Virus record (IMG/VR): IMGVR_UViG_3300042465_000865
Coordinates: 1 to 23,608 of that record
Source: a virus
DNA: 23,608 nt
Strand: one strand, 5' to 3'
In this document: positions 4,954-13,309 of the stretch, one piece after another
Layout: each line of letters begins with the position of its first letter
How positions within the stretch are numbered: position 1 is the first letter of the stretch
Position numbers and translations under genes: made by a program
Notes under the pieces: generated by a model
The model's database searches: none
Seen by the model: only the letters and a program-made list of their open reading frames with translations
What the model was told of the DNA's origin: nothing

Positions 4954-6312
4954 TTAGCGGTTACTGAATACAACGCCGCTTAGGTAAGCCCCAGTTGCGC
5001 TTGCTGTCAAAATTTGAACCGCTCCTGCTGGGATTATCTGCAACACAACGGAGGTTGCCGCTCCAGCAGCGCCATAAGTCCCAATAAGGTAGCCTTTAGT
5101 TTTGGGGCGGTAACCGACAGGCAATGTGAATAAAGTTTCGCCGCCCACAATAGCAGCGCCTGCAACGCGACCACGCAACTGAATTTCGCCATCGCAAGTT
5201 TTAAAGAACCCTGTAGGATGCTCGTTAGCCGTGTTTTGGTTTGTCCAGCCAGCCAGTGTCAGAGTTGCGTCGACCCATACACCAGAAGTTCCAACACCGT
5301 TATTGACGATGATGGGGTCAATCTCTGCGCCAGTAACGCTGCTGTAGTATTTGTTGTTTCCTATAACGGTATCAACAGCGCCAGTGTCTAGGTAGATATG
5401 CGCGTCGGTAGCTGGGTCGCAATACAATTCATTGCCATCAATTATAGTTTGAACTGCGTTTTGAAGATAAATGCAGTAAAGCGGATTGCCCTGTGTATTG
5501 ATGTTATTGTTGAGGATTTTGGTGTTGTAGATAGAACCACCAAAAGGGCGGTTAATGCTTACCGCAGCGTTATCAGCACCCGTAAACGCAGATGGGCATT
5601 CTACCTGCATACCTTCAAAAATAAGATTAGCACCGCTAACCATCTGAAGTGCACCGCCAGTACAGGTGCAGTTTCCATCGCGGATTGCGATGTTTGCAGC
5701 AGTGGCTAGCTGGTTGACATAATAGCCTACGCCAGAACCAGTGGTTGTGTTGCGATTAAGCACAACGCTATCACCTACGTTGTCAAGATAGTACCCGCCG
5801 TAAGACCAGTTATCTTCAATCACTGAAGTGAAAAATCCATCAGCATTAGGGATAGCGTTTGACAATTCCACAAAGCGACCTGTGGAAACTGCTGCGTTAG
5901 ATACGACACGCTTTAAAGTTAGTTTGCTGACGTATTTGTTTGCAACATCAAGATCAATTTTAAATACGGATGTAGCGGCCCCCGCATTGGTGACGCCAAA
6001 ATCAGAAATGCGCCAGTTTTTTGGATCGGTTGATGCTGGTGGGGATATAGTAAAGATAGGCGTAGCACCAAAGCCAGCCGTCGTCTGGATAAGTGTTTTC
6101 TTTCCGTTTCCGGTAAAAGACTTGGCAACCGTCAAAGGAACGTTTGCAGAAATAGAGAACGTGCCGTCAGGAATGCTTATCGTACTTGCGCTTGCACCAG
6201 CCGCCTGGAATGCCGTTACACTATCGGCAACGCCAGTGTTATCAGCGCCCAAATCAACAACATTGCTTGGTGCGCCTTCAATCATCGAATATGTAGCTTT
6301 AGTCAGGCTCAT
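4954..6312 (-). CDS. Beta-helix tailspike-like protein (452 aa)
   Basis: The protein begins MSLTKATYSMIEGAPSNVVD. It then has a pectate-lyase-type right-handed beta-helix entry motif, DLGADNTGVADSVTAFQAA (residues 20-38). Repeated short coils with Asn, Gly and Val follow through about residue 335. The C-terminus (about 345-452) is a separate beta domain (GFFKTCDGEIQLRGRVAG; LFTLPVGYRPKTKG) of the kind found at the tips of phage fibres. It lacks a P22-type head-binding domain. A likely role is binding or cutting surface polysaccharide. Active-site residues cannot be assigned by eye. Confidence 0.8.
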   Translation of the reverse strand: MSLTKATYSMIEGAPSNVVDLGADNTGVADSVTAFQAAGASASTISIPDGTFSISANVPLTVAKSFTGNGKKTLIQTTAGFGATPIFTISPPASTDPKNWRISDFGVTNAGAATSVFKIDLDVANKYVSKLTLKRVVSNAAVSTGRFVELSNAIPNADGFFTSVIEDNWSYGGYYLDNVGDSVVLNRNTTTGSGVGYYVNQLATAANIAIRDGNCTCTGGALQMVSGANLIFEGMQVECPSAFTGADNAAVSINRPFGGSIYNTKILNNNINTQGNPLYCIYLQNAVQTIIDGNELYCDPATDAHIYLDTGAVDTVIGNNKYYSSVTGAEIDPIIVNNGVGTSGVWVDATLTLAGWTNQNTANEHPTGFFKTCDGEIQLRGRVAGAAIVGGETLFTLPVGYRPKTKGYLIGTYGAAGAATSVVLQIIPAGAVQILTASATGAYLSGVVFSNR

Positions 6313-6321
6313 GTTGAAATC

Positions 6322-7569
6322 CTATTTAGAAAAGGCTTGAGTTTCAGCATTGATAAGACGCTGCGGCCAATACTTGATTTGTCGCATATGCCCGTTTAGA
6401 AATGCAGATGTAAATGCTGAACCAATCCATAAACGATCTACAGTTACAGGCATAACACCCAAATTGTCAGTCGTTGGGGCAACGCCGCTTTGTGAGAAAG
6501 CAAAACTGTCCAGCTTCGTGGCAAAACACATTTTAATTGGCGTATTAAGTGCCGCAGCCACACCATTTGTGCCAGAAACTTGAGATACGCTGTTGGAAAC
6601 AAGCGATGCTGAGAAATTATTAGACGCCGTAAAGTTCATCAAAATACGGTTAGGAAATCCGTTGTTGTTGATGTTCGCAACGAACTTATCAGTGGCAGCG
6701 TTAGAGAATGTAGACGCTTCTGTCATCAACGTGCTTTGGCTGGCGTTATACCAATCGCTGAAGTTAGTTCCTGTCATGACCACTTGGTCAGCGTTGCGTG
6801 TCAGGCTGGTCGTAGTTGTGGGGATGTAGCTGGTAGCAAATGCGCCTGCTTCGAGTTGGGCGCCCCATGCAAAAATGCCAGATGTTCCGTCACCAGTAGA
6901 AAATGCTGCGTTTGCATTTGTCGGATAAACTCGAACGCGAGGGCTTGTTGTAGTAAGTCCAGTAGTCCGTGTTAGTGAGCATCTATACCAGCCATTACCT
7001 GCATCTGTAATAGTTGCGGTTCCCGCACCTACGATAGTCCCTACAGCTCCTGTATTCAGGTTAAACCATGCTTGCACAGCGTCAATAGATTCGCCGCGTA
7101 TCTCAAGGGCAAGCCAAGACCATTCAGCTTTTTTGGCGTACACAGTTTCGGTGTACGCAGTGCTTGCTGTTAATGCGGGTGATTGAAACACCGCAATATT
7201 AGCCAAGCCTGCCGTGCCTACTAATTTATCTGCGTTTGTTGTCCCATCAGGTGAGGTCGTAGCGTCTGCTGTGACGGTTGCGTTTAATTTAGACCATGCA
7301 ACGTTTTCAAATTGCGCTGAATAAGTAAGAATGTTTGTTCGTGCTTCTTCGATCAATAGGCCCTTACAAGCTAATGTAACGGGATTATAATCAAAGCGCG
7401 GAAGATTAGCGTTTACTACCGCAACAAAACCGCTGCTGTTTATGGCGGTAGCTGTATTCAACGCACGCGTAACAGTAACTCGGCTATCCAAGGACGCCGT
7501 TGTAAAGTCCAGCGCCATGCGAGGTAAAACGCGTTCTGTTGCAGTAGCTGAGTAAGATGGAGTAATCAT
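6322..7569 (-). CDS. Lectin/LamG-like receptor-binding protein (415 aa)
   Basis: I chose ATG 7569 (MITPSYSATATERVLPRMAL). It lies 1 nt beyond the upstream stop, whereas 7620 would overlap the tailspike gene. The sequence contains the phage module 'LPRFDYNP...KGLLIEEARTN' near residues 57-80. A carbohydrate-binding-like region follows (NWxR-type strands, GNGWYRCSLT, GAQLEAGAFATSYIPTT), and a C-terminal concanavalin/LamG-like part ends WIGSAF...HMRQIKYW. Such domains usually bind sugars on the host surface. It sits between two beta-helix spikes, so it is probably part of the adsorption apparatus. Fold assignment is by sequence pattern only. Confidence 0.7.
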   Translation of the reverse strand: MITPSYSATATERVLPRMALDFTTASLDSRVTVTRALNTATAINSSGFVAVVNANLPRFDYNPVTLACKGLLIEEARTNILTYSAQFENVAWSKLNATVTADATTSPDGTTNADKLVGTAGLANIAVFQSPALTASTAYTETVYAKKAEWSWLALEIRGESIDAVQAWFNLNTGAVGTIVGAGTATITDAGNGWYRCSLTRTTGLTTTSPRVRVYPTNANAAFSTGDGTSGIFAWGAQLEAGAFATSYIPTTTTSLTRNADQVVMTGTNFSDWYNASQSTLMTEASTFSNAATDKFVANINNNGFPNRILMNFTASNNFSASLVSNSVSQVSGTNGVAAALNTPIKMCFATKLDSFAFSQSGVAPTTDNLGVMPVTVDRLWIGSAFTSAFLNGHMRQIKYWPQRLINAETQAFSK

Positions 7570-7570
7570 C

Positions 7571-9742
7571 TTAAAAACGAACCGCAAGAACGCCAGCAGA
7601 CGTTCGATATACCTGACCAACAGTCAACCCGCCAGCAGTTGCTGCTGCGTTATCTGCATAAACGCCAATACCAGTTGGTTGGATAGCAAAGATGTTAGTG
7701 CCAGCGTTATTGGTAACGCGGAAGATGTTCGATCCTTGCGACGCACCGGCTTGCACAACAAATGTTGTATCTCCGCTATATCCTAGAACGGTGGTGTTGC
7801 TGCCAAGGCGAAAATTGGAATATCCGACGCCGACTGTGTAAGAGTATAAATAACCCGTTGTAGTGGTTGAGTCCCAACCCATCGCAATACCTTGGTTGGT
7901 ATTAGCTGCGTTTGAAATACGAACCGTGCCAACGCCAAGCGTAGGTGCTGCTGCGCTGCCTGAGAACTCAAATGGAGCAATCGGGGTTTCTGTGCCAAAG
8001 CCTTGACGCTGTGCGTATGATGGCGTGGTCTGCAAATAGTTATGGATTATGCCAGGATGCCTAGGGTCGGAATAAACATCATTGCCGTTAAGAGATGATG
8101 TTCTGTTGTTTACCAGAGCAAGTGGCTGACCAGTTTGAACGCGAATGGCTTTAAGTGTCGGGTCATCAACGAAGTTATTTGAGACAAAAGCCAAAGCCTG
8201 ACGAGCCGAAAAATAGAAACCATAATCAGCATTTTGTGCAGTTCCGCTATATGCGCCCAAATTTGAATTGACCGTTGGAGATTGCACAAGATCAATCCAG
8301 AACGATGCCGATATGCCGGTGGCCGCATCTTCAGTTAGCGAAACTGAACCATCACCGTTAATTGTCCGTTTTACGACCGCACCAAGTGCGCCAGCTTCGC
8401 TTTCGCCTGGGATGCTTTCGTTACCAAACACGTTGCAATAGCCAGCGTTTTTCAAGAAAACTGCGCCGCCGACATTCGCAAGATTGTTTTGAGAGATTTC
8501 AACAGCGCCAGCACCGATAGTATCAACCATCTGAACTGCAACGCTTCGGGAAATATTGGAAGTGTTGTGGCGGATTTGAATACCATCACAGCCAGTTTCG
8601 ACGCGGACAAGATATCCACCTTGCGAACAAATATTTCCTTCAACCTTTAAGCCGAGAGTCTGTGATGTAACAAGAATTGCACCACCAGCAGCTTCGGTAA
8701 CAGTTTCCTTTTTGCCTACAGCCTCAAACCAGCAGTCATGGATGTTTGCTTGCAGAATACTCTGAAAATAACTGCCATTGAACTCACCAGAGAATAAAAA
8801 GCCATATTGTCCGTCTACATTAGTACCGACAAGCCAAAGCCCTTCAGCTTCAAAACCATAGCCTTGAACGGGGATGTTAAAAAATGCGCCTGCGCCAGAC
8901 TTTTTAATCTGAGTGTATTTTTGGCCAACTAACTTCATTTCCCCAGCGGGTATAGTGATGGTAGTTGAGCCTAAGTTGTATGCTGCACCAGTTGTTTTGT
9001 TTTTACCCTGAGCAAACAATACAGTCCGTGAGCCGTTTGACGCCGCAAAGTTAATAGCTGCCTGAATAGCCGCTGCGTCATTGGTTACGCCATCACCAAC
9101 AGCACCGAAGTCTTCGACCGAGACATATTGCTCCAGCTTCGTCTGAACGGTCTGGAGAGTGGCTCCAGGGAAGCCAGCAGTGTATGAAATAGCAGTAGCG
9201 TTACCAGAGTTGATAATGCCTGTTTCGTTTGTCATCACTTCAATGCTGGAACTCAGCGGTGGAGCAACTGTGAACGTAATGGTGTTACCAGATAGGGTAT
9301 AGCTATCCTTTTCCTGATACACGCCATTGATAAAGATGTTGGTTGCCAGGATAGTGCTAGGAGATGCCGAAAGCACAAAGGCAACTGTAACGCCATCGCC
9401 TGTAAAGTCGTTCTTGACCACAGACGCAGACACAGCTGCAGGATCGAAGCCATAGCCTACAGGACTGTAGAGGACGAACTCATTGCGCTTATTGCGGATG
9501 GTGATCGAGAACTCGCCGCCAGTGTAAAGCAGGGCTGGTGTGCCGTTACGATAGGCGTAGCCGTTGCTTGTGCGGATAGGCTGAGTAGCTGGGATGGTTA
9601 GGTTGGCGTCAAAGAACACCTGAATCGGATTTGTCTCAGGGTCATCGTTGATTGCACCGATATACAGGTATCCGTCATCCAGAGGCGTACCGTCTAGATC
9701 AGTGAATATTGGGTAAGGGCCAGTAACTTGAGTAAGTGCCAT
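7571..9742 (-). CDS. P22-like tailspike (723 aa)
   Basis: Three parts are visible. Residues 1-105 form a P22-tailspike-type head-binding domain (PIFTDLDGTPLDDGYLYIG, then DPETNPIQVFFD and QPIRTSNGYAY). Residues 110-172 are a common phage linker module (DFTGDGVTVAF, INGVYQEKDSY). From about 208 a pectate-lyase beta-helix starts (VEDFGAVGDGVTNDAAAIQA). The last residues, VYADNAAATAGGLTVGQVYR, form a C-terminal motif frequent in phage fibres. P22 gp9 binds the tail hub and cleaves O-antigen. The gene follows the gp16-like ejection gene, as in P22. Substrate unknown. Confidence 0.88.
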   Translation of the reverse strand: MALTQVTGPYPIFTDLDGTPLDDGYLYIGAINDDPETNPIQVFFDANLTIPATQPIRTSNGYAYRNGTPALLYTGGEFSITIRNKRNEFVLYSPVGYGFDPAAVSASVVKNDFTGDGVTVAFVLSASPSTILATNIFINGVYQEKDSYTLSGNTITFTVAPPLSSSIEVMTNETGIINSGNATAISYTAGFPGATLQTVQTKLEQYVSVEDFGAVGDGVTNDAAAIQAAINFAASNGSRTVLFAQGKNKTTGAAYNLGSTTITIPAGEMKLVGQKYTQIKKSGAGAFFNIPVQGYGFEAEGLWLVGTNVDGQYGFLFSGEFNGSYFQSILQANIHDCWFEAVGKKETVTEAAGGAILVTSQTLGLKVEGNICSQGGYLVRVETGCDGIQIRHNTSNISRSVAVQMVDTIGAGAVEISQNNLANVGGAVFLKNAGYCNVFGNESIPGESEAGALGAVVKRTINGDGSVSLTEDAATGISASFWIDLVQSPTVNSNLGAYSGTAQNADYGFYFSARQALAFVSNNFVDDPTLKAIRVQTGQPLALVNNRTSSLNGNDVYSDPRHPGIIHNYLQTTPSYAQRQGFGTETPIAPFEFSGSAAAPTLGVGTVRISNAANTNQGIAMGWDSTTTTGYLYSYTVGVGYSNFRLGSNTTVLGYSGDTTFVVQAGASQGSNIFRVTNNAGTNIFAIQPTGIGVYADNAAATAGGLTVGQVYRTSAGVLAVRF

Positions 9743-9800
9743 TAGAACTTAATCCCTTGCGTCTTTGAGCTTATAGCTGAAATTATGTTGCTGCGAAAGG

Positions 9801-12800
9801 TCATTGTGGCATTGCCACAGTTGGTGCTTCATCTGGTTTAGAACCTACAGCTTCTGTGCCACCAATCGTCGCACCCTTTGCTATTGCAGAGTTCAACCAA
9901 TTGCGAGCGTCCTTCATGTCGATGCCAACCAACTTAGCGTAGTCGCTGAACTCTTTACTGCCAGCAACACGATTGATGTTACGCTCAAGTCCTTCGCCCG
10001 TTGCCGCACTGACAGCAAGCTCACGGAACTTATCGCTTTTCATAAGATCGTGTAATTTTTGAACATTTGTTTTACTTTTAAGCTGAGCAAATGCCGCTCC
10101 GCCACCCGCAGCAATAATTCCCCCAACAGTCTGAATAAGATCAGCGCCAAGCACACTTGTTGCAGCTGCACCAGCACCTGCGGCACCAACACCTTGCAGA
10201 ATCTTAAGCATAAGGTTTTCAGCATTAAGTGCATTTAACTGGTTAGCTGCGCCAGTTGGAATTATATTAGCTTGAGCATTAGCTATGCGTCTACCAATAG
10301 CGTTAAAGTCATTTAAAAGATTCACACCATCAGGGCCAATAGCTTTGGCAAACTGATTGAAAACTTGGCTTTGTTCACGCAGCTTGCTGTAAGTGTTTGC
10401 AAAATTTGTGAAGCTAAATCCGCCTTTTGCATCCGTTGCTGTGTTAAATAATCCTGACGTTAAGACTGTTCCGCGCATATCTGCTGGAATATTCTCAAGC
10501 AATTTATTAATAGCTTCTACGCCACCCTTGCCACCTTGAGTGATGGCTGTTGTGATAAGTGGCCCAAGGTCTTTAGACAAATTACGTCCAAAAATCTCCT
10601 GCATTTGCCCCCGTCCATCATACATTTGCTTGAACAGAGTATTTGCAGCGCGTTGCTTATCAGCAATTTCCTTGCCAGCACTAGACTCAATGAAGCCCAT
10701 CTGATCGTCAGCAAGTTTTGCATAAATATCGTTAATGCGTTGTGCGTTTGAATCGACCCAAGCCCCAGTGCCTTTAGTCATCGCCCGACCAATTTCAGCA
10801 CGTTTCTTATCTAGTGCTTCATATGTTGGATTGCCCTTAGATACCATCGCCCAAAGCTTTTTCTCCTCTCCAGAAAGTTCTCTTAATCCCTCTGCACCAC
10901 CGCCTAATTTACGGATTTGATCTTCTAAATATGACCTTATGGCTGTTGCGTCGACTCTGCCACTTACATCAATAGCTTGAGTGACTTGATCCCGCAAATC
11001 AGCAGCCTGAACCTCAAGACCTTTATTTGCAGTATCAAGTTTATCAAATACATTTTTAGAAAGCTTTGAAATGTCTTTAACCGCGCCAAGTTCATCCATC
11101 GCTTTAAAGGCGCGTTCAGCAGCATCGTCATAAGTTTTACGCCACGCAGTTTCTACTTCAGAACCTATTTGTGAACGCGCCAAACCAGTAACTCTTTGCA
11201 ACTGTGCATTTTGACCAAGAACATCAACTGGTAATTGAATGCCAAGCCGTTCTGCTGCGGCTTGCGCTTCGGGGTCAATCTTTGCAAGTTCAGCAAGCTC
11301 TGCTCTTGCTTTTGATGCACCAGGGCCACGACTTACGGCTTTTCGAGCCAGCTCAATCATTGCCTCGCGGCCAACATCAAGCGCCTCATCATCAATAGCA
11401 GCCATGTCAGGTGTTGCCCCAGTTGGTGGGGCCGCGCCAGCAGTAGGCGGAGCCATACCAGCAGTCGCACCAGTTGGCATATCGAATCCAGTTGGTGACG
11501 GAGCCGCTTGTCCGCCCACACCAATATCAGGAGCCATGCCAGCAGGAACTTCGCCTGTGACATTAACAAACTCACCTTCAGGTATACCAGCACCATCTGG
11601 CGCAGCCCCACCTGGCATAAAGCGTCGAGCAGCAGCGCCAAATCCACCTTGCAGCAAGCCACCAGTAGCGCCAGTTTTTAAACGCTCAAGGATGTCAGTT
11701 CCTGGTCGGCCTTCACCAATACCATAAATCGCGCCCTCTAGAACATCCTTTGCTAATGGGCCACCTGGAAGAAGGCGCGAAATAGGAGATAAGGTGCTAC
11801 CAATGGCTTCACCAACAAATCCTGAATATGGGCGTTGCTGTTGAGCAAAGTCTGTAGCCGCTTGTAATTTAGCAGCAGCTTCAGCGTCTACTAAAGACAA
11901 TGCTTCTTCAGCAAGGTTACCAGTAAATCCTCGTATGGAACCAGCGCCAATAGCTGAACCCATACCCATTGTTGGTTCAGCGCCTTCACGGATGCCTGAA
12001 CGAGCAGGCGTCCATAGAATCGTGCGATCTGGGTCATTCTGTAGCGCCTTTATCGTTTCAGGCGAAAGCGGGTCTATCTTTAGTGTTTTGGCTAGCTCTT
12101 GTAATTCATCAATAGATTTATTGCTCTGCCATGCGCCCTGCATAAGACTTGCATTTTCAATATCTTGATCAGTTGCTATTCTATCGCCCTCTGCAACTTG
12201 CAAAGCAATAACGCCCTTCTCACCATCTCGAGCAGGAGCTTCCAACGAACTTAGATAGTTTTGGTAAAGGTCAGCATCGGCATCATAAATTGGGCTTCCA
12301 ATCTCAAGGGGATCAAGATTGTTTCTCTGTAGTCTAGCTGCAAAATCATTACGCACAAGATCATAAGGCCCGCGCAATGTTTTGACACGCTGGTCAAGAG
12401 CTTCGTGAAGTTCTCTGCGTTGTTGCTCAGGCAACGTTCCACCTTGGTCTAATATACGACCAAATTGACGGGTGATTTTCTGAACAATTGGGCTTTGGCT
12501 TTCAATACCTTCAATGTCTCCAGTTGGAACGGCACCGTCTGGATCAAACACTTTAATAGCATTATAGATACGAGCGCGGTCACCTGACGTTGTGTTGGGC
12601 TGAGAAATGGCAGATGTAAAAGCTGGCCACGCAGCTTCAAACGTCTGAACAGGCTTGCGCCCATAATACTGATCGAGAATCTTGGCCCCACGACCAAAAC
12701 GTTTTTCTTCTATATCAAGCGGCTCACCACGCGCTGCACGGTCCGCTGCTTCTTGTGCTAACCTAGCAGCATTTTGCTGGCGAGTTTCTTCGCTTCTTTT

Positions 12801-12947
12801 ACGCTGCTCGTCTGCTTGACGCGCAGCAGCTTCCTCTGCCGACTCAAAACTAATGACAGGTCTGATAGTGGCAACGGGAACACTGGTTGTTTCTGGCTTA
12901 TATAAGCCATACTTTTTCAGAAAAGCTTTGTCATCAGGTTCAGCCAT
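9801..12947 (-). CDS. Large gp16-like DNA ejection protein candidate (1048 aa)
   Basis: This is the third gene of the ejection block, in the P22 gp16 position but much longer than P22 gp16 (609 aa). The N-terminus has a charged coiled region with Arg, Glu and Ala repeats (about residues 35-75). A Gly/Ala/Pro-rich flexible stretch lies near residues 445-520. Much of the rest is helical, and a strongly hydrophobic Gly/Ala segment (about 916-956, ILQGVGAAGAGAAATSVL...) could insert in membranes. Such proteins leave the capsid before DNA and help form the channel into the cell. Assigned by order and composition; no enzymatic motif was found. A short hairpin overlaps the stop codon. Confidence 0.68.
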   Translation of the reverse strand: MAEPDDKAFLKKYGLYKPETTSVPVATIRPVISFESAEEAAARQADEQRKRSEETRQQNAARLAQEAADRAARGEPLDIEEKRFGRGAKILDQYYGRKPVQTFEAAWPAFTSAISQPNTTSGDRARIYNAIKVFDPDGAVPTGDIEGIESQSPIVQKITRQFGRILDQGGTLPEQQRRELHEALDQRVKTLRGPYDLVRNDFAARLQRNNLDPLEIGSPIYDADADLYQNYLSSLEAPARDGEKGVIALQVAEGDRIATDQDIENASLMQGAWQSNKSIDELQELAKTLKIDPLSPETIKALQNDPDRTILWTPARSGIREGAEPTMGMGSAIGAGSIRGFTGNLAEEALSLVDAEAAAKLQAATDFAQQQRPYSGFVGEAIGSTLSPISRLLPGGPLAKDVLEGAIYGIGEGRPGTDILERLKTGATGGLLQGGFGAAARRFMPGGAAPDGAGIPEGEFVNVTGEVPAGMAPDIGVGGQAAPSPTGFDMPTGATAGMAPPTAGAAPPTGATPDMAAIDDEALDVGREAMIELARKAVSRGPGASKARAELAELAKIDPEAQAAAERLGIQLPVDVLGQNAQLQRVTGLARSQIGSEVETAWRKTYDDAAERAFKAMDELGAVKDISKLSKNVFDKLDTANKGLEVQAADLRDQVTQAIDVSGRVDATAIRSYLEDQIRKLGGGAEGLRELSGEEKKLWAMVSKGNPTYEALDKKRAEIGRAMTKGTGAWVDSNAQRINDIYAKLADDQMGFIESSAGKEIADKQRAANTLFKQMYDGRGQMQEIFGRNLSKDLGPLITTAITQGGKGGVEAINKLLENIPADMRGTVLTSGLFNTATDAKGGFSFTNFANTYSKLREQSQVFNQFAKAIGPDGVNLLNDFNAIGRRIANAQANIIPTGAANQLNALNAENLMLKILQGVGAAGAGAAATSVLGADLIQTVGGIIAAGGGAAFAQLKSKTNVQKLHDLMKSDKFRELAVSAATGEGLERNINRVAGSKEFSDYAKLVGIDMKDARNWLNSAIAKGATIGGTEAVGSKPDEAPTVAMPQ

Positions 12948-12949
12948 AA

Positions 12950-13309
12950 TTAATCACCATATCTTTCACGAGAACCACTTACGTCAGGAGCCTTACCCCA
13001 GCCAGGGAAGGTTATATGAATTGTGCCCTTATTGCTAGGAATAGCCTTAGAACCTGGATACTTCTGTTTAACAGCAGCAATAGCACTTTGAGTTGACATT
13101 CCCTTTGGTGGGAAAAAGTCTAATGCGTCACCTATGGGATGCGATCCCGTCTTTGTTTTCGTTAATCCCTGTGCGACTAATGCCTCTTGATGCCTTTGCG
13201 TTCTGAATCCACTAGTAGGACGGAACCCAAGCTTACCAAGGTCAGCAATAGGGTTGATGTCACTGCCCTTGAAAGTTACCAGACGGTGTTTCCGTCTGAC
13301 CTCCAGCGT
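12950..13309 (-). CDS. M15-like peptidase domain in +1 frame after the gp20-like gene (no own start codon)
   Basis: This frame is open from 13309 to its TAA at 12950-12952. The part downstream of the gp20-like stop encodes 103 residues beginning DINPIADLGKLGF. Numbered from that Asp, it shows S17-GFRTQRHQEALVAQG, then S40-H41-PIGDALD48 (the HxxGxAxD zinc motif of family M15) and I81-H82-ITF as the third ligand. There is no ATG, GTG or TTG before the conserved part, so a separate gene is unlikely. It stops 2 nt before the gp16-like ATG. Expected as a C-terminal peptidoglycan peptidase fused to the gp20-like protein by a +1 shift near 13262, or split by a one-base error in the GGG at 13266-13268. 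Confidence 0.75.
   Translation of the reverse strand, partial: TLEVRRKHRLVTFKGSDINPIADLGKLGFRPTSGFRTQRHQEALVAQGLTKTKTGSHPIGDALDFFPPKGMSTQSAIAAVKQKYPGSKAIPSNKGTIHITFPGWGKAPDVSGSRERYGD

Noticed and set aside
5828-6340. Open frame of 170 codons on the plus strand
   Set aside because: Antisense to the beta-helix spike gene, with no domain or start signal.
4503-9742. Diversity-generating retroelement target in receptor-binding genes
   Set aside because: No reverse transcriptase and no template-variable repeat pair was seen in the window.
9743-9800. Possible promoter (TATAAG) before the tailspike gene
   Set aside because: A -10-like TATAAG exists, but the hexamer 17 bp upstream (TTTCGC) is a poor -35 box, and the gap is also explained by a ribosome binding site.
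9805-9819. Hairpin TGTGGC-ATT-GCCACA at the end of the gp16-like gene
   Set aside because: The 6-bp stem overlaps the last codons and has no T-run after it on the minus strand, so it is not called as a terminator.
11239-11727. Open frame of 162 codons on the plus strand
   Set aside because: It lies antisense inside the large ejection protein gene over its Pro/Gly/Ala-rich region, where low-complexity codons leave the other strand open. No ribosome binding site or known motif.
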